A stretch of 20,521 bases of DNA, from the NCBI GenBank assembly GCA_015039365.1, contig WION01000765.1, forward strand, positions 1-20,521, read 5' to 3'. How positions within the stretch are numbered: position 1 is the stretch's first letter; each line of letters opens with the position of its first letter. Below the pieces are notes generated by a model, which had not been told where the DNA came from, ran no database searches, and was given only the letters and a program-made list of their open reading frames with translations. This document shows positions 9,471 through 18,815 of the stretch, piece after piece. The translations under genes were made by a program, and so were the position numbers. Origin of the DNA: Amanita rubescens. Its lineage: Eukaryota; Basidiomycota; Agaricomycetes; Agaricales; Amanitaceae.

Positions 9471-11538
9471 TCACAGTCGATTGGATAACATATCATAAGC
9501 CGTTGGATGCCAAATCCCTGGTGGTGTCAACAATCCCTGCCACGACAGTGATTACACCGATGAGCCAACACACTAGAACAACAACATCAGCTTACCGTGA
9601 TTAACATGTTGGACGCGCCAAAACTCGAATCCGATCCTTCATTTCTTGTGGCGTGCGAGGGCCTTCGAACTTGAGTAAGTATGCAACAAGGCCAGCAACA
9701 TGGGGAGCAGCCTGAATCAGATGTAAGTGCCTGTCAGAAAATAGCCGTAGCCCAAGACAACGTACCCCAGATGTGCCGGAAGCCGTAGTACGGTTGGGCA
9801 CGCCACCTACAGCGCCAGGCCGAGCACCAGTAATAAGTGCTCCAGGGGCAAAGACATCAACCGAAGCACCGAAGTTAGAACCGTCATTTGGGCCATCAAT
9901 CCATATCCCATCATTGATCCCATTGCGCCAACAGTGATAACACTTGGGACATGGCAGGGCAGCTAGCTATGGTGTCGACGTCTTGTCTTTCGTTACCCGC
10001 AGCAGCCTAGCAACAAATAAATAAAATGAAACAGTTGGCACATGCCCAGAGCAACTAGGACTGTGACGCACAACAACATGTATCCCGGCACGAGTGGTCT
10101 AAGTATAAATACGCAAGCAGTCTCCGAGAGCAGATTGGGAAGTAAGCATACCATGACGAAAGCAGTATGCTCTCCACGAATATGTACGTCATGGCGGCGG
10201 CCGGGTTTACAACAGGGCCGACAGAATAGTTGACAACGCTAGATTCCCACTATCAGCAGCCCTATCGCGAACATATGCTAAAGCGTTAATGCTGAGAATC
10301 GTCAATGAGTCTTGGGTACGTTTTTGTGCTAAAAGTGAGATGAGTAACGTGCCTTGAGATGGCGCCCCCACTTTCAGTTTAAATGGTTAGCTAGAATGGT
10401 ATTTATCCTTGAATGCTTACGGCAAGACTTTGATGTCGATGAGCCTGCAAAGCAGGTTGTATAATGGAGTAGGAACAATCTATAATACCACACACCTTAG
10501 TCACACCGTACGTATTGCTCCCTATAATCGAGCTATAGTCATGCAATGTGAGATGGTAGAAGAGAAAATTGAAGAAGATGCCCTTACGCGACCCAAGTTC
10601 CATGCCAGCCGCCAACTCTGGGCCTAAGCATTTATGGTGAGTTAGAGCACTTGCGCAGAGAGTTCATAGCTAGTTACTCATTTGGTGCCGTGGAAAAATT
10701 TGTATTAGGGTCCTGGACAACTCGGCCATTGAATTGCGGCTGTTGACCACACGTAATCAGATAATCACCCGCATCAACTCGGGAGTGGATGACATACATG
10801 GGCGGCGTCAATACCTGATCGAATTAGTGCCATTCATACAGTTATATTGCACACTGCACAGCGAGTGAACTGACCAGTGTCTACAGGTGTATCGACTTGG
10901 ATATGAGCAGGCTAAAGAGATCGGGCAGAATGTGTCTCACGTACCAAGGACGTAAATATCAACATTCCCATCATACGCAACATGGTCGTTGTAACGGTAC
11001 GCGAAATTGAGAAGACTAGTGGGACACAAGTATATCAGATTCTCATAGACTGCGTCAGAATTGAAATCAATACTGTACTTTGGATTACGTTCTGCCAAGA
11101 CGGCAGCAGAGCTCAACCTTTCAAGGCCCCATGGTGCTGAGTTGATTGGTTGCCTGAAACAAGTCAACACCGATAGGACGCAGAGTAAAATACCACGGAC
11201 TGTTGGACAATGGCGGCGGGTTGCAAAAAGGTGTCTTCTACGATGGAAGTAACCTCGGGAGCTAAGGTCTTCAAAATCGACAGGGCCGAATCATTGAAAG
11301 CACCTTGTTTTTGCATGGCGATTAGCGGGTTACATTGGCCAAAATTTCAATACATACCCCCCAAACCCGAAAAACCGTGTTTTTCGGTGCTCCACTGGTG
11401 GGCGACTGTGCTGGCCTCGTTGCCGAGTTTGGCCAGTACGGCCGACCTGGACTCATCGTCCTTGAGCGAGACGATATATTCGCCGGTGAATCCGCCGGCG
11501 CCGGCCTTCTGGATTATAATTTCAGTGGGACGAGACAT
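9471..11538 (-). pseudogene. subtilisin-like S8 protease with I9 propeptide, decayed
   Basis: ATG at 11538 opens an I9 propeptide (GFTGEYIVSLKDD, HQWSTEKHGFSG; exons 11538-11358 and from 11303). The chain then shows SAPWGLERLSS, DIYVL-DTGIDAAH (catalytic Asp, about 10945-10798), GRVVQDPN, GGWHGTWVA (catalytic His, 10623-10588), GSNTYGV, LIDIKVL, ALAYVRDRAADSGN, AAAGNE, SVDVFAPGALITGA and, across an intron at 9712-9765, GTS-GAAPHVAGL (catalytic Ser, with Gly where Met is usual). There is no signal peptide. At least four frame breaks are visible: near 10239-10246, 9951, 9920-9929 and 9611-9619. The linker between propeptide and catalytic domain also does not join in frame, and one donor appears mutated from GTACGT to GCACGT near 10346. 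All three catalytic residues survive, so loss looks fairly recent. It belongs to the proteinase K/cerevisin-like subtilases. Confidence 0.85.
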
Positions 11539-11609
11539 GTTGGATTACGAGTTGTATGTTGGATCAAATGCTCGTAGGAAAGATAAGAGTTGGGTTGGGA
11601 TAGTGCGAG

Positions 11610-11617
11610 CCTTTATA
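11610..11617 (-). promoter_or_regulatory. TATA box of the subtilisin pseudogene
   Basis: TATAAAGG on the minus strand lies 72 bp upstream of the ATG at 11538, in the context GTGACTATAAAGGCTCGCA. That context is also preserved in the inverted copy at 14109-14116. Confidence 0.6.
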
Positions 11618-11769
11618 GTCACGGTGGGGTTTCCAGAGGATTGCATTGTTAGGGCAAGGACACGAGACGAGATCGGATACTGTACATTCATCACACGTCA
11701 AATCACTGCCAGAGAGGTCACATTGGACGAGATTGCACGGCTTTTGCTCCTCCCGTCACCGAGCTCAGC

Positions 11770-12188
11770 ATAAAGTCAGAGGCGACCGCGTCAGGATTTG
11801 ATTCCAATCGCTTCAATTGCAGGCTTGCAGCACTTCAGACACAGGGCCGCCATGACCAAGCCAGCAATACGGAATATACCCTCAAACTTTAACACCCAGT
11901 GACACAAAAAATGAATAGCAATCGCAGGCGCACTCACAATGGAGAGAAAGTTGTCGTAAAGATTGATCACGCTGTGTCGCTACTGTGGGAAAGCCGTTAA
12001 TAAGGATAAGGGATCTCAATTGACAACTTATCGAAATTCGATCATTTCACCTTTCATAAAGTCGTCTTCACTTTCAGCCCCTCTTCGCGGAGTCATGAAC
12101 AAGGCTAGTCCAAACTAAGGCCTAATTAAAATTACCCACGGTGAAAATATAAAAGATGGCCCATCAGACCAAGTGGGAATCAGAAGCA
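11770..12188 (-). other. exon-like segments of unknown gene(s) in arm 1
   Basis: Two minus-strand stretches read like decayed C-termini. The first (about 12140-12020) runs through a TAG into LALFMTPRRGAESEDDFMKG and stops. The second (about 11970-11780) has a 50-bp intron-like GTGAGT...TTAAAG and then reads FEGIFRIAGLVMAALCLKCC before a stop, like a membrane helix with a cysteine pair. The arm 2 equivalents are more degraded. I do not recognise a family, and the two may not belong to one gene. Confidence 0.25.
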
Positions 12189-12410
12189 TGTCACAGGATT
12201 CCATATGGCAACGATTGACTCAGCTAAACCTCATCGGCGGCTGTCAGATGTGAAAATGGGAATGGCACGCGGTAAAGGATGTCGTTCGGCCAACATCAAT
12301 TTCGGCCATTTCCGACTAACTTTGCCAAACAACGCTTTTCCCGCCGGCTCCGATCGATTGCTCCGAGGTCAACACACGCGGTCCATCTCCGGCCCTACAA
12401 GCCTCATTCG

Positions 12411-13050
12411 CTCTCTATCTTCGACCCGCCTCGCGAGGATACTAAGAAAACGATCAACGATACCTTGCTCTTGGCGTCAAGGTCCACATGGTCACTGTGA
12501 TCAGTTAGCTATTGCGAAGTAAACGAGACGTCGTCTCTGTCTCGGAGATCACATGTACGCCGCCAAAGCTTTGAAAGAAGGTCCAGCCCCCGGCGGCAGA
12601 TTCAACACTCTCGACGACATGATTCTTGATGCGGACGGTTTCGAAATTGTCAAGCGTTTTCAAGGCCTCGGTCATCTTTGCGCTATGACTGGTGACGGTG
12701 CCAACGATACCCGAGCTCTCTCTCGTGCCGACGTCGGTATCGCTGTCGAGGGTGCCCCGGATGCTGCCCGTGGCGCAGCCCATGTTGTCTTGACGGAACC
12801 AGATCTTTCCACCATTGTCCATGGCTACTACTCTTCTCGAACGGCTTTCGTAGTCTTTAATACGCTGCCCGTGCAGCTGTTATTGTCTTGACGGAACCAG
12901 GTCTTTCCATGGCTACTACTCTTCTCGAACTTTTTTCGTAGTCTTTAATGGCTATCAGTCACCTTCAAAGATTTCGCATCGCTACCCCACTACTTTGTAT
13001 TCATCGCCTGCACCATCATTTGTATCCCATGGCAGCAACAGCAATGAACA
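12411..13050 (+). pseudogene. plasma-membrane P-type H+-ATPase fragment (PMA1-like)
   Basis: The plus strand encodes pieces of the P-domain of a fungal proton pump: FDPPREDTKKTIND, then (after a frame break) VKVHMVT and DQLAIAK, then a TAA where Glu is expected, then LGDHMYAAKALKEGPAPGG, LDDMILDADGF, IVKRFQGLGHLCAMTGDGAN (hinge motif at 12688-12708), ALSRADVGIAVEGAPDAARG and VVLTEPDLSTIVHG. About eight residues normally lying between DGF and IVKR are deleted. After 12860 the frame is lost; weak similarity (FKDFASLPHYFVFIA) continues near 12965-13020. The N-terminal two thirds, the phosphorylation Asp and most membrane segments are absent. The fragment lies between the two arms of the inverted repeat. 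It is clearly non-functional as a pump. Confidence 0.85.
12787..12948 (+). repeat. local tandem duplication inside the H+-ATPase fragment
   Basis: The segment 12787-12860 (GTCTTGACGGAACCAG...TAGTCTTTAA) recurs at 12885-12948 with a small internal deletion, a period of 98 bp. The second copy contains a TTTTTT run. Confidence 0.75.
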
Positions 13051-13579
13051 TTTTTTTGACTAATTTCTGAACTGCTTATTATAAATAAGACGAAAACATC
13101 TGGAACATCATTCCCATCAGCCACCGTCGAGGACACGACCAGTGACTACCATCGACCGCTGTATACGCGCTGCGATATCCATTGCGCCTCTCACCCGTCT
13201 CCCATCTAATATCACTGGTAAGCACTTGCCATCACTAAGATGACCAATAGCTGATTCCCACTTGGGCCTGACGGGCCATCTTTTGATATTTTACGATAAG
13301 TGGGTAATTAGGCCTTAGGTTTGGACTAGCCTTGTTCATGACTCCGCGAAAGTTCCCATACTGGCAACACAGCGTGATCAGTGTGCCTGCAATTGCCATT
13401 CATTTTTTGTGTCACTGGCAGTTAAAGTTTGAGGGTACATTCCGTATCGCTGGCTCGGTCATGGCGGTCCTGCGTCTGAAGTGGTGCAATTGAGTCAATT
13501 GAAAATTGAATCCTGATGTGGCCGCTTCTGACTTTATGCTGAGCTCGGTGACGGGAGGAGCCGAAATCCGTGCAAGCTC

Positions 13580-14000
13580 ATTCTGGTATCATTGTAGTGA
13601 GTATCTACTATTTAACAAGAGGAAATCCCCCTATCAGTTCACTTCCACCGACACACATATATCCGCACCTACTATCAGCCCCAGTTCTATATACACCGCC
13701 ATAGACTGAAAATGCCCTAAATTTATGCCAGACCCCCGCAGTGACAAATGTGCTAGGGGAGGTTGCGGGCACCGCAACGCAACGTAAGATTTCACACACC
13801 TGAATTCCAAGTCCGAGTCGAGGCTAATCTAGCACGCAATGTAGACGAGGAGGAGGAGCGTTTTCGGCGGTGGTCGCCCCAGCAGTTTATGGGCATTTGA
13901 ATCATAACTTTGTTGTACTACGTCATTTCTGTTCAAATTTGAATGCGTTCGAAGATACTTACATGAACGAGTCTTCCTTTACCTGCTTAAATTCTTTTTC
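13580..14000. other. segment of about 420 bp present only in arm 2
   Basis: In arm 1 the sequence GTGCAATCTCGTCCAATGTGACC is continuous. In arm 2 its halves, GTGCAAGCTC (to 13579) and CTCGTTCAATGTGACC (from about 14000), are separated by about 420 bp. No clear terminal repeats or coding frame were found inside. It is either an insertion in arm 2 or a deletion in arm 1; a CTC at both edges is too short to be a convincing target duplication. Confidence 0.55.
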
Positions 14001-14108
14001 TCGTTCAATGTGACCTTTCTTGCAGTGATTTGGCACGTGATAAATGTACAGTATCTCATCTCATGTCCTTGCCCTAATAAGCAACTCCTCTGGAAGCCCC
14101 ACCGTGAC

Positions 14109-14116
14109 TATAAAGG
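14109..14116 (+). promoter_or_regulatory. TATA box of the free I9 gene
   Basis: TATAAAGG lies 95 bp before the ATG at 14204, within promoter sequence that matches that of the subtilisin pseudogene in inverted orientation. Confidence 0.6.
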
Positions 14117-14203
14117 CTCGCAATCCTGCCGCCCCATCCCAGTCCAACCCAACCCTTATCTTTCCTACGAGCGTTCAATACAACATACAACTTTTAATCC
14201 AAC

Positions 14204-14523
14204 ATGTCTCATCCCACCGAGATTATAATCCAGAAGGCCGGCGCCGGCGGATTCACCGGGGAATACATTGTCTCGCTCAAGGACGATGAGTGCAGGTCGG
14301 CCGTGCTGCTCGCACTTGGCGACGAGGCCAGCACGATCACCCACCAGTGGAGCACCGAAAAACACGGTTTTTCGGGTTTGGGGGGTATGTATTGAAATTT
14401 TGGCCGCTGTAACCCACTAATCACCATGAAAAACAAGGTGCTTTCAATGACTTGGCCTTGTCGATTTTGAAGACCTTAGCTCCCAAGGTTACTTCCATCG
14501 TGGAAGATACCTATCTAGAGTAA
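14204..14523 (+). CDS. free-standing I9 (subtilisin propeptide-like) inhibitor, 88 residues
   Basis: Exons 14204-14384 and 14438-14523 flank a 53-bp intron (GTATGT...AACAAG) and encode 88 residues. The N-terminus MSHPTEIIIQKAGAGGFTGE is followed by YIVSLKDDE, HQWSTEKHGFSG and VEDTYLE-stop, the I9 fold pattern. There is no signal peptide, so it should be cytosolic. I9 domains act as propeptide chaperones and inhibitors of S8 proteases; free-standing ones are known in fungi (Pleurotus proteinase A inhibitor type). Here it is an inverted copy of the 5' end of the subtilisin pseudogene, with the frame intact and the promoter kept. The stop TAA lies in GAGTAAGT, a perfect splice donor. Splicing to the acceptor at about 14574 would replace the ending with PESFSGWDD-stop. 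It could be a working inhibitor or a truncated relic. Confidence 0.7.
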
Positions 14524-15112
14524 GTACAGATCTCCGATCTACGCAGTGACATGAATCAAGCGGGTTTGTCCAGACCAGAGTCCTTTTCTGGCTGGGATGA
14601 TTAGTTACGGACGGAGTGATATGGAACGGACAGACGCAGCCGCGGAGGGACATACAGGAAACACTTGAGAGACGCGGTGGCAGTTAGTTAGGCGACCATC
14701 GATTTAATCTTGTGGACAAATCGCAATCACTCAGAGTCGGCATCCTTTGCAATGAAACGAGGTTTCCTGACTTCTTGAGAACCACTGGTGAGTGGTCGTT
14801 TGACTTGTGGCGGACATCAGAGACAACAACGGGTATTCCGGACGATAGCATAAGGCTAGGTGAATAGAATACAAAATTCGTGCCCCAAAAAAGTCCGGGT
14901 GTTTTTGGCGTAGTCAGCGTATAGTATAATCCATATCCGTACCCCTCGCCACTTGAAAGGATTGCAAGGACATGGCCACGAATCGTACGAAGGAATGTAT
15001 ATCGTACGTCAACATATAAGAGGGATCGCAGCCCCGGACATACGTGGGTAGTAGTAACAGCACGAGAAAAGTGACATAGAAGGTTTGCTCTCAGCCCGGC
15101 GTCTGTTGGCAC
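14524..15112. other. no recognised gene; one long minus-strand frame
   Basis: A minus-strand frame is open from about 15112 to 14684 (about 142 codons) but has no ATG near its start and no recognisable motif. The first 55 bases may be an alternative intron of the I9 gene. Confidence 0.3.
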
Positions 15113-16010
15113 GCTCTCGATTCCCCATCACCGTTTATTACGTTTCCTTCCTGAATAATACAAACGAATCGTATCTTTGGGTACTGGGTGCTTACCCTCA
15201 AAGCTGTACCGTTTGGTGACACTCATGCTCAGACATATACACCCGCCTCAACAGCTTCTGCTACAGCATCTCAGACTTAGAAAAGAAGTTGAGACAGCAA
15301 ACGAAGGACACGGCGTGAAGTAGCGTACGATAGAGCGTAGGACTATGAACGAGGAGCAGTGCGTCGCTGATATTCATTTGCAAGCGCGAATTCTGGAGAA
15401 GGATCAGATACTTTCACCCAAGTTTCAGCCATAATGCATAATTACCTTCGATAGTGGGCGCTGACCGAGTGGATGGCATGAAGACGTGTATACTTGGGAT
15501 GGCTGGGAAAGTACAACAGGGCTGGGCATAGAGGTGGAATCGAAGGCAGAATAACATGATATCTGGAGTGGTGGCCCATTCACACCCTTCTTCTTTGCGG
15601 CGGCGAGGACAACGAACCCTCGGTTCTCAAAATGGGTCTAAACGGATCAGCAAGTCGACCAGAGGAAAGAAAAAAACACCGGAACTCACCCGGGCACATT
15701 GCATACTAGAAGGTTACCGTAAACGTGACGTTATCGCGATCACATGTAATCCTTGTAAACGTGGGGGCACCGTCAGGTTTCTCGACGAAGCAATACCCCG
15801 TTTACTCATCATGTAGGCTCTGCCTCCCGCCCCGCAAAGCCTTTCGTCACTGACCACTGCAATAATCTTATCGTTTTACAGACTATCCTCCCCCTTGCGC
15901 ATCTTCGCCCAGTCCAACTCAATGCACCCTTCTCCCCCCGCCCCCGGCGCACCTTTTGGTTACTACTCTTCACCATGCTCGGCCTTTCACTTATCTCAAG
16001 ATCATCACAA
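15113..16010. other. gene-poor stretch
   Basis: A plus-strand ORF at 15556-15816 (ATG start, 86 residues, basic Lys/Arg-rich middle) is the only notable frame, and I cannot assign it. The pyrimidine-rich stretch at 15890-15955 (CCTCCCCC..., TCTCCCCCCGCCCCCGG) may belong to a promoter. Confidence 0.3.
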
Positions 16011-16339
16011 AAGCTAAGACCTCCACGTCAATGCAACGGGGCATGCCATTCCTCTCCTCTGCGACTCTTTACTCGCCGCCTTCGCGCGTCATAAAGAACA
16101 AGCACCGGTCCCGCACGTATGGCCGGGTACCACACCCCCTCCCAACCGGACTCAAAGGTTGCCCATCCCCAACTTCCAACCCAATTCCCCTCTCGGCCTG
16201 TCACCTGTGCTACCAGGTTATGACGCCATCCTCGACGGGCTGGAAAGACGTAATAACGAGGACCTGCACGGCTCACGTTCTGATGATGTCTTAAAGTACC
16301 ACAGAAGCTAACAACCTCCACGTCAATGCAACGAGCATC
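16011..16339 (+). repeat. imperfect direct repeat, about 35 bp
   Basis: AAGCTAAGACCTCCACGTCA at 16011-16030, continuing to about 16045, recurs at 16305-16339 (AAGCTAACAACCTCCACGTC...) with few changes, a period near 294 bp. This suggests a local duplication, or a repeated coding module now degraded. Confidence 0.6.
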
Positions 16340-16622
16340 TGCTCTACAATTCCTTCCTCGCGCTGTAACATAACAATCCCGGTACTACGAAAATTTTCGT
16401 CGTGCCGCATTCATTACTCCTTCTACGGAATCCAATTACAGGGGCGAATACATGGCTGAAGCGCGTAAAGCGTTCGATGGGCAGGAGCAGCAGGAGTTGG
16501 TGTTCTTCGTGTTGGACGAGTCCGTGGAGAATAGGCAGACGTTTTACCCAGGTGATCGTAGCGGGCGATCTACTAGAGTAACCCTCCGCATGCAAACAAT
16601 TTGCGGCAAACCGTTTATCTGA
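16133..16622 (+). pseudogene. possible decayed exons of an unrecognised gene
   Basis: Two plus-strand stretches read like protein. The first, about 16133-16300, includes LGLSPVLPGYDAILDGLERR and then NNEDLHGSRSDDVLKYH before a stop. The second, 16452-16622 (ATG, 56 codons), follows an acceptor-like TTACAG and includes KAFDGQEQQELVFFVLDESV and FYPGDRSGRSTRVTL. I could not join them in frame and recognise no family. The opposite strand is also open in both places, so coding direction is uncertain. Confidence 0.25.
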
Positions 16623-17151
16623 CGACGATCTTCCCGGCCAAGTTACGGTTGGATTATATGCGGGTATATTGAAGAAAGAAATGCGAAGATGGATGCATGA
16701 ATGTTGGTATAATTGAGGTCGGTTACCTGAACGGATTGTGTCGTTTTATGCGCATTTTGATGCATATACAAGTAAGTCTCGATTTTTCCAGTTCGAGTAC
16801 GAAAACCAAGTGCTGATGAGGCACAGATCCGAACTTTCGAACCTGAGGGCGCAACAGTGGCCAGTACCAAAGAATACTTGCCATGGACTAAGTATAGAAG
16901 CTGTCGCCGTAAAATGCGCATACGTGATCGCTTAATATTGTACAGGTTATGATGAGCTAATATGATTTGAGTGAACAAAACCTGATGCAGGCAGAGGAAC
17001 TTGGTTGTGACTTTTACCACTACGTTTTCTCCCAATATCCAGACTGCTTGCCGTGACTGGGATGTCTTCCGAGATGACATGTATACAACACTGGATAACA
17101 ATTGCATGCATAGAAGTTTACTATACACGCTTTCCCTGCGACATTCGGGGA
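16623..17151. other. no recognised gene
   Basis: A minus-strand frame of about 160 codons (17128-16643) starts at GTG rather than ATG and has no family motif. A plus-strand GTAAGT...TTCCAG pair at 16771-16790 is too close to be an intron. I see nothing I can support here. Confidence 0.3.
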
Positions 17152-17795
17152 TTACTTTCTAATAGCACGGCCGTTTCTGCTTCGAACCTCAACCTCTAAA
17201 ACGATATTCCAAAGTGTTGCCTCCTCTGTAGTCTCATTTCCCGTCAAGAGCTCGATCTAACGTGTAAATGTGAGTTCTCTTATTCTTTTGGAATTTCTGT
17301 ACAGTGCTTACATCAGGAACAAGGCTGGAATCCTGGGCCCAGAACAAGTTTTTACCAGGTGGAAAGATCCTATGTATATCACGTCAAACTTCCGGTTGAT
17401 CAGAATGTTTGCCGTGCCTTACTCATAAACACCTTCAGCAGACGGCAACTTCCCATGTATACTCGGTAGAAGACCAAACGAGCTTGTTATCCTTTACGAG
17501 TTGACAATATTAACGCCCAAGATGAGGTAAAAAGAGAGTAGACATACATCGTCAGGGGCGATGTACAACCCAGTCGCGCCTTGAATGGTAACAAGGGATA
17601 TATTCTCGTCAGTGATATTTTTGCTCAAAATAAGAGTCTTGGATACAATCAGCGGGCCGTACAATTGGAGAATAAATATAAAATATTTACAGCAGGGTTG
17701 GATGAGGTGTTCACTGGAGCACCCACATCTTCTTCGCCAATGTAGGTGACGGATTCACCCGTCTTAACGCTTTGGATCGTGAATGTGAAAGACAT
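17152..17795 (-). pseudogene. small beta-trefoil-like protein, five exons, one frameshift
   Basis: Exons are 17795-17691, 17637-17548, 17491-17423, 17369-17312 and 17256-17152, with introns of 53, 56, 53 and 55 bp; all phases join if one base is removed from exon 3. Start is MSFTFTIQSVKTGESVTYIG. Repeating hydrophobic/aromatic units (ISLVTIQGATGLYIAPDD, NKLVWSSTEYTWEV, GKNLFWAQDSS, TEEATLWNIVLEVEV) resemble the W-containing strands of agaric beta-trefoil proteins, which include lectins and protease inhibitors (for example the I66 type). There is no signal peptide. Exon 3 is 69 bp where 68 is needed: GTTGCCGTCTGC near 17440-17450 holds an extra base, and the literal frame ends at EVAVC. Intact length would be about 141 residues. 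The splice structure is strong; the fold is inferred. Confidence 0.65.
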
Positions 17796-17854
17796 TGCTG
17801 GATGGGTGTGCTCTGGAGTTTGAGTACTGGAGGAGTGTAGCAAACCCAGCTTGG

Positions 17855-17861
17855 CTTTATA
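17855..17861 (-). promoter_or_regulatory. TATA box of the beta-trefoil-like gene
   Basis: TATAAAG on the minus strand lies 60 bp upstream of the ATG at 17795. Confidence 0.55.
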
Positions 17862-18815
17862 CCTTTGGATGTTACGTTGACTGAGCTTCGTATTTCGGCT
17901 GCCTCGAAACGTTCCCAGACGAACCAAGGCCCCGGGTACGAGTGATTCTTGAAACACCAAGTTCATAAATATCGTCTATCTTCGACTGGTCAGTGTCTCG
18001 GTCTGGAAGAAAGAATAACTAACGTTTAGGGGCAAGCGAGAAGTTGAACGCCACGCTTCGGGACCTTTGTCCATTTCGATATGCCATTCCTTGCTCCGCC
18101 AACGTCGCTTCCGACACAACTACGTTCATCAGTCGAAAAATGGCGAACTGACGAGTCGGAGATGGGCTCGATCGCTTATAACTCTCGTGGCCGCTGGGCT
18201 ACGGCTTTCAAGGCGACAGCGTATGTCGGTGGTGAAAGGTGCTGCTCACTTCACATCGGCTCCCTTTCTCTAAGGATGGCTCACGTACTTAAACCGTGTT
18301 CGTGTTTCTTTATGTAACGCTTTATTGCCGGAAAACGTCCGCAAGGTTGAGAGATGACTCAACTTACCTTTTTGTCCTCTTCGCTGTTCATCGCGGGCAA
18401 CGTGGCACGCCACTGCTCGCATCACAACGCATGGAACATCATTCAATAATAAGCAGAACTGTGGTACGGCGCTAGCGGCATCAGCACATTATTGTAGATC
18501 TACTCTCATGCTGCATTGACAATCTATTTCTACTACTGCTTCAACCGAAAAACCCAGGTTCCCATGAACAACTTACGGTTACTGCGCTTACGATCACATC
18601 GCAGGTCCCACAGGAGCTTAAATGCGGCAACTAGTCAGCACTAATCTTAATTTCACTTAGAGGGAAACGAGCAATGAATACAATAATTCTTTTCGCCGTA
18701 GATTGCTTTGGACTAGATGACGGCGCTCTCGATCCCTTGTTCGGGCCCTCGGGCATGAATCCATACTTCACGCACATCAGAACGTCGTCAATGAATAGTA
18801 ACCAAGTTTACATAC
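17862..18815. other. mostly empty stretch with one possible gene relic
   Basis: A plus-strand ORF at 18081-18317 (ATG start, 78 residues) includes VEKWRTDESEMGSIAYNSRG and RWATAFKATAYVGG, which reads like protein, but has no recognisable family or splice extension. The remainder (18318-18800) shows nothing I can support beyond the possible upstream exon noted for the basic protein at 18816. Confidence 0.3.

Larger units (their letters stand above)
11230..14511. repeat. interrupted inverted repeat carrying the subtilisin 5' half in both arms
   Basis: Arm 1 (about 11230-12188) and arm 2 (about 13250-14511) are reverse-complement homologues. From the outside in they share the two I9 exons and their intron, the TATA promoter, a GTGACGGGAGGAG block, TGACTTTATGCTGAGCTC, CATTCATTTTTTGTGTCACTGG, AGCCTTGTTCATGACTCCGCG and GATTCCCACTTGG. 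Outer homology stops exactly after the codons for VEDT. Arm 2 carries about 420 bp not present in arm 1 and lacks about 100 bp that arm 1 has. Identity looks highest in the I9 exons and lower inward. Confidence 0.85.

Noticed and set aside
11210..11773. Plus-strand ORF of 187 codons
   Set aside because: It is antisense to the I9 exons and promoter of the subtilisin pseudogene.
12505..12822. Minus-strand ORF of 105 codons
   Set aside because: It is antisense to the H+-ATPase fragment, whose TGDGAND motif fixes the coding strand.
13580..14000. Named MITE insertion
   Set aside because: The edges share only CTC and no terminal inverted repeat was visible, so the term is not justified from sequence alone.
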